NCBI GenBank assembly: GCA_023435435.1
Contig: JAEYRW010000032.1
Coordinates: 1-13,630, forward strand
Length of the DNA: 13,630 nt
From: Bacillota bacterium
GTDB lineage: Bacteria > Bacillota > Clostridia > Christensenellales > Aristaeellaceae
Direction of reading: 5' to 3'
Shown here: one piece after another, positions 13,589 to 13,630 of the stretch
How positions within the stretch are numbered: position 1 is the stretch's first letter
Layout of the letters: the number at the start of each line of letters is the position of its first letter
Notes under the pieces: model-generated
What the model was told of the DNA's origin: nothing
The model's input: the letters and a program-made list of their open reading frames with translations, nothing else
The model's database searches: none
Translations under genes and position numbers: made by a program

Positions 13589-13630
13589 AATAACACCCCC
13601 CTCGTTATCAAACCCAATCTACAAATAGAC

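Noticed and set aside
1..13630. CRISPR array, tRNA, rRNA, prophage or antiphage genes
   Set aside because: No regularly spaced repeats, cloverleaf-like sequences, rRNA segments or phage/defence protein motifs were found on either strand.

Overview
The window looks like chromosomal DNA from a GC-rich member of the Firmicutes, most likely class Clostridia. This rests on the Agr-type peptide cassette, strong AGGAGG-type ribosome binding sites with frequent GTG/TTG starts, consensus sigma-A promoters, a zf-HC2 anti-sigma/ECF pair and a GGDEF/HD-GYP protein of clostridial architecture. No species can be assigned from the sequence alone.

Layout. (1) 1-1855, minus: RecQ helicase, its C-terminal end cut by the window edge, with its own promoter. 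(2) 1856-2189: divergent intergenic region carrying the recQ promoter and, facing right, a 9-bp direct repeat next to an extended -10 promoter. (3) 2190-4015, plus: a four-gene Agr-like cassette made of a DUF5317-like membrane protein, a 158-aa kinase-less membrane protein, the AgrB peptidase and a 41-codon AgrD precursor with a predicted CWWYL thiolactone ring. (4) 4112-5812, plus: a membrane-anchored GGDEF + HD-GYP protein ending in a terminator whose loop is its own stop codon. (5) 5841-11310, plus: a tightly packed six-gene operon behind a perfect TTGACA-17-TATAAT promoter with a TetR-type palindrome. Its genes are a TetR regulator, a NagA-like deacetylase, a NagB-like protein with altered catalytic residues, a TIM-barrel sugar isomerase/epimerase and two Gfo/Idh/MocA oxidoreductases, followed by a terminator. 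(6) 11319-11513: a roughly 195-bp MITE-like element with imperfect terminal inverted repeats flanked by TA. (7) 11513-12737, minus: an ECF sigma factor and its zf-HC2 anti-sigma factor, with a candidate self-recognised promoter. (8) 12839-13588, minus: a SAM-dependent methyltransferase with its terminator.

How the genes work together. The Agr-like cassette makes and exports a cyclic peptide but carries no AgrC kinase or AgrA regulator, so the receptor must lie elsewhere or be unusual. The following c-di-GMP enzyme is a possible output, or simply a neighbour. The TetR operon is a catabolic unit for an acetylated amino sugar or a glycoside of one. The oxidoreductase/TIM-barrel pair suggests redox or epimerisation chemistry beyond the usual NagA-NagB route. 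The sigma/anti-sigma pair is a self-contained envelope-stress switch.
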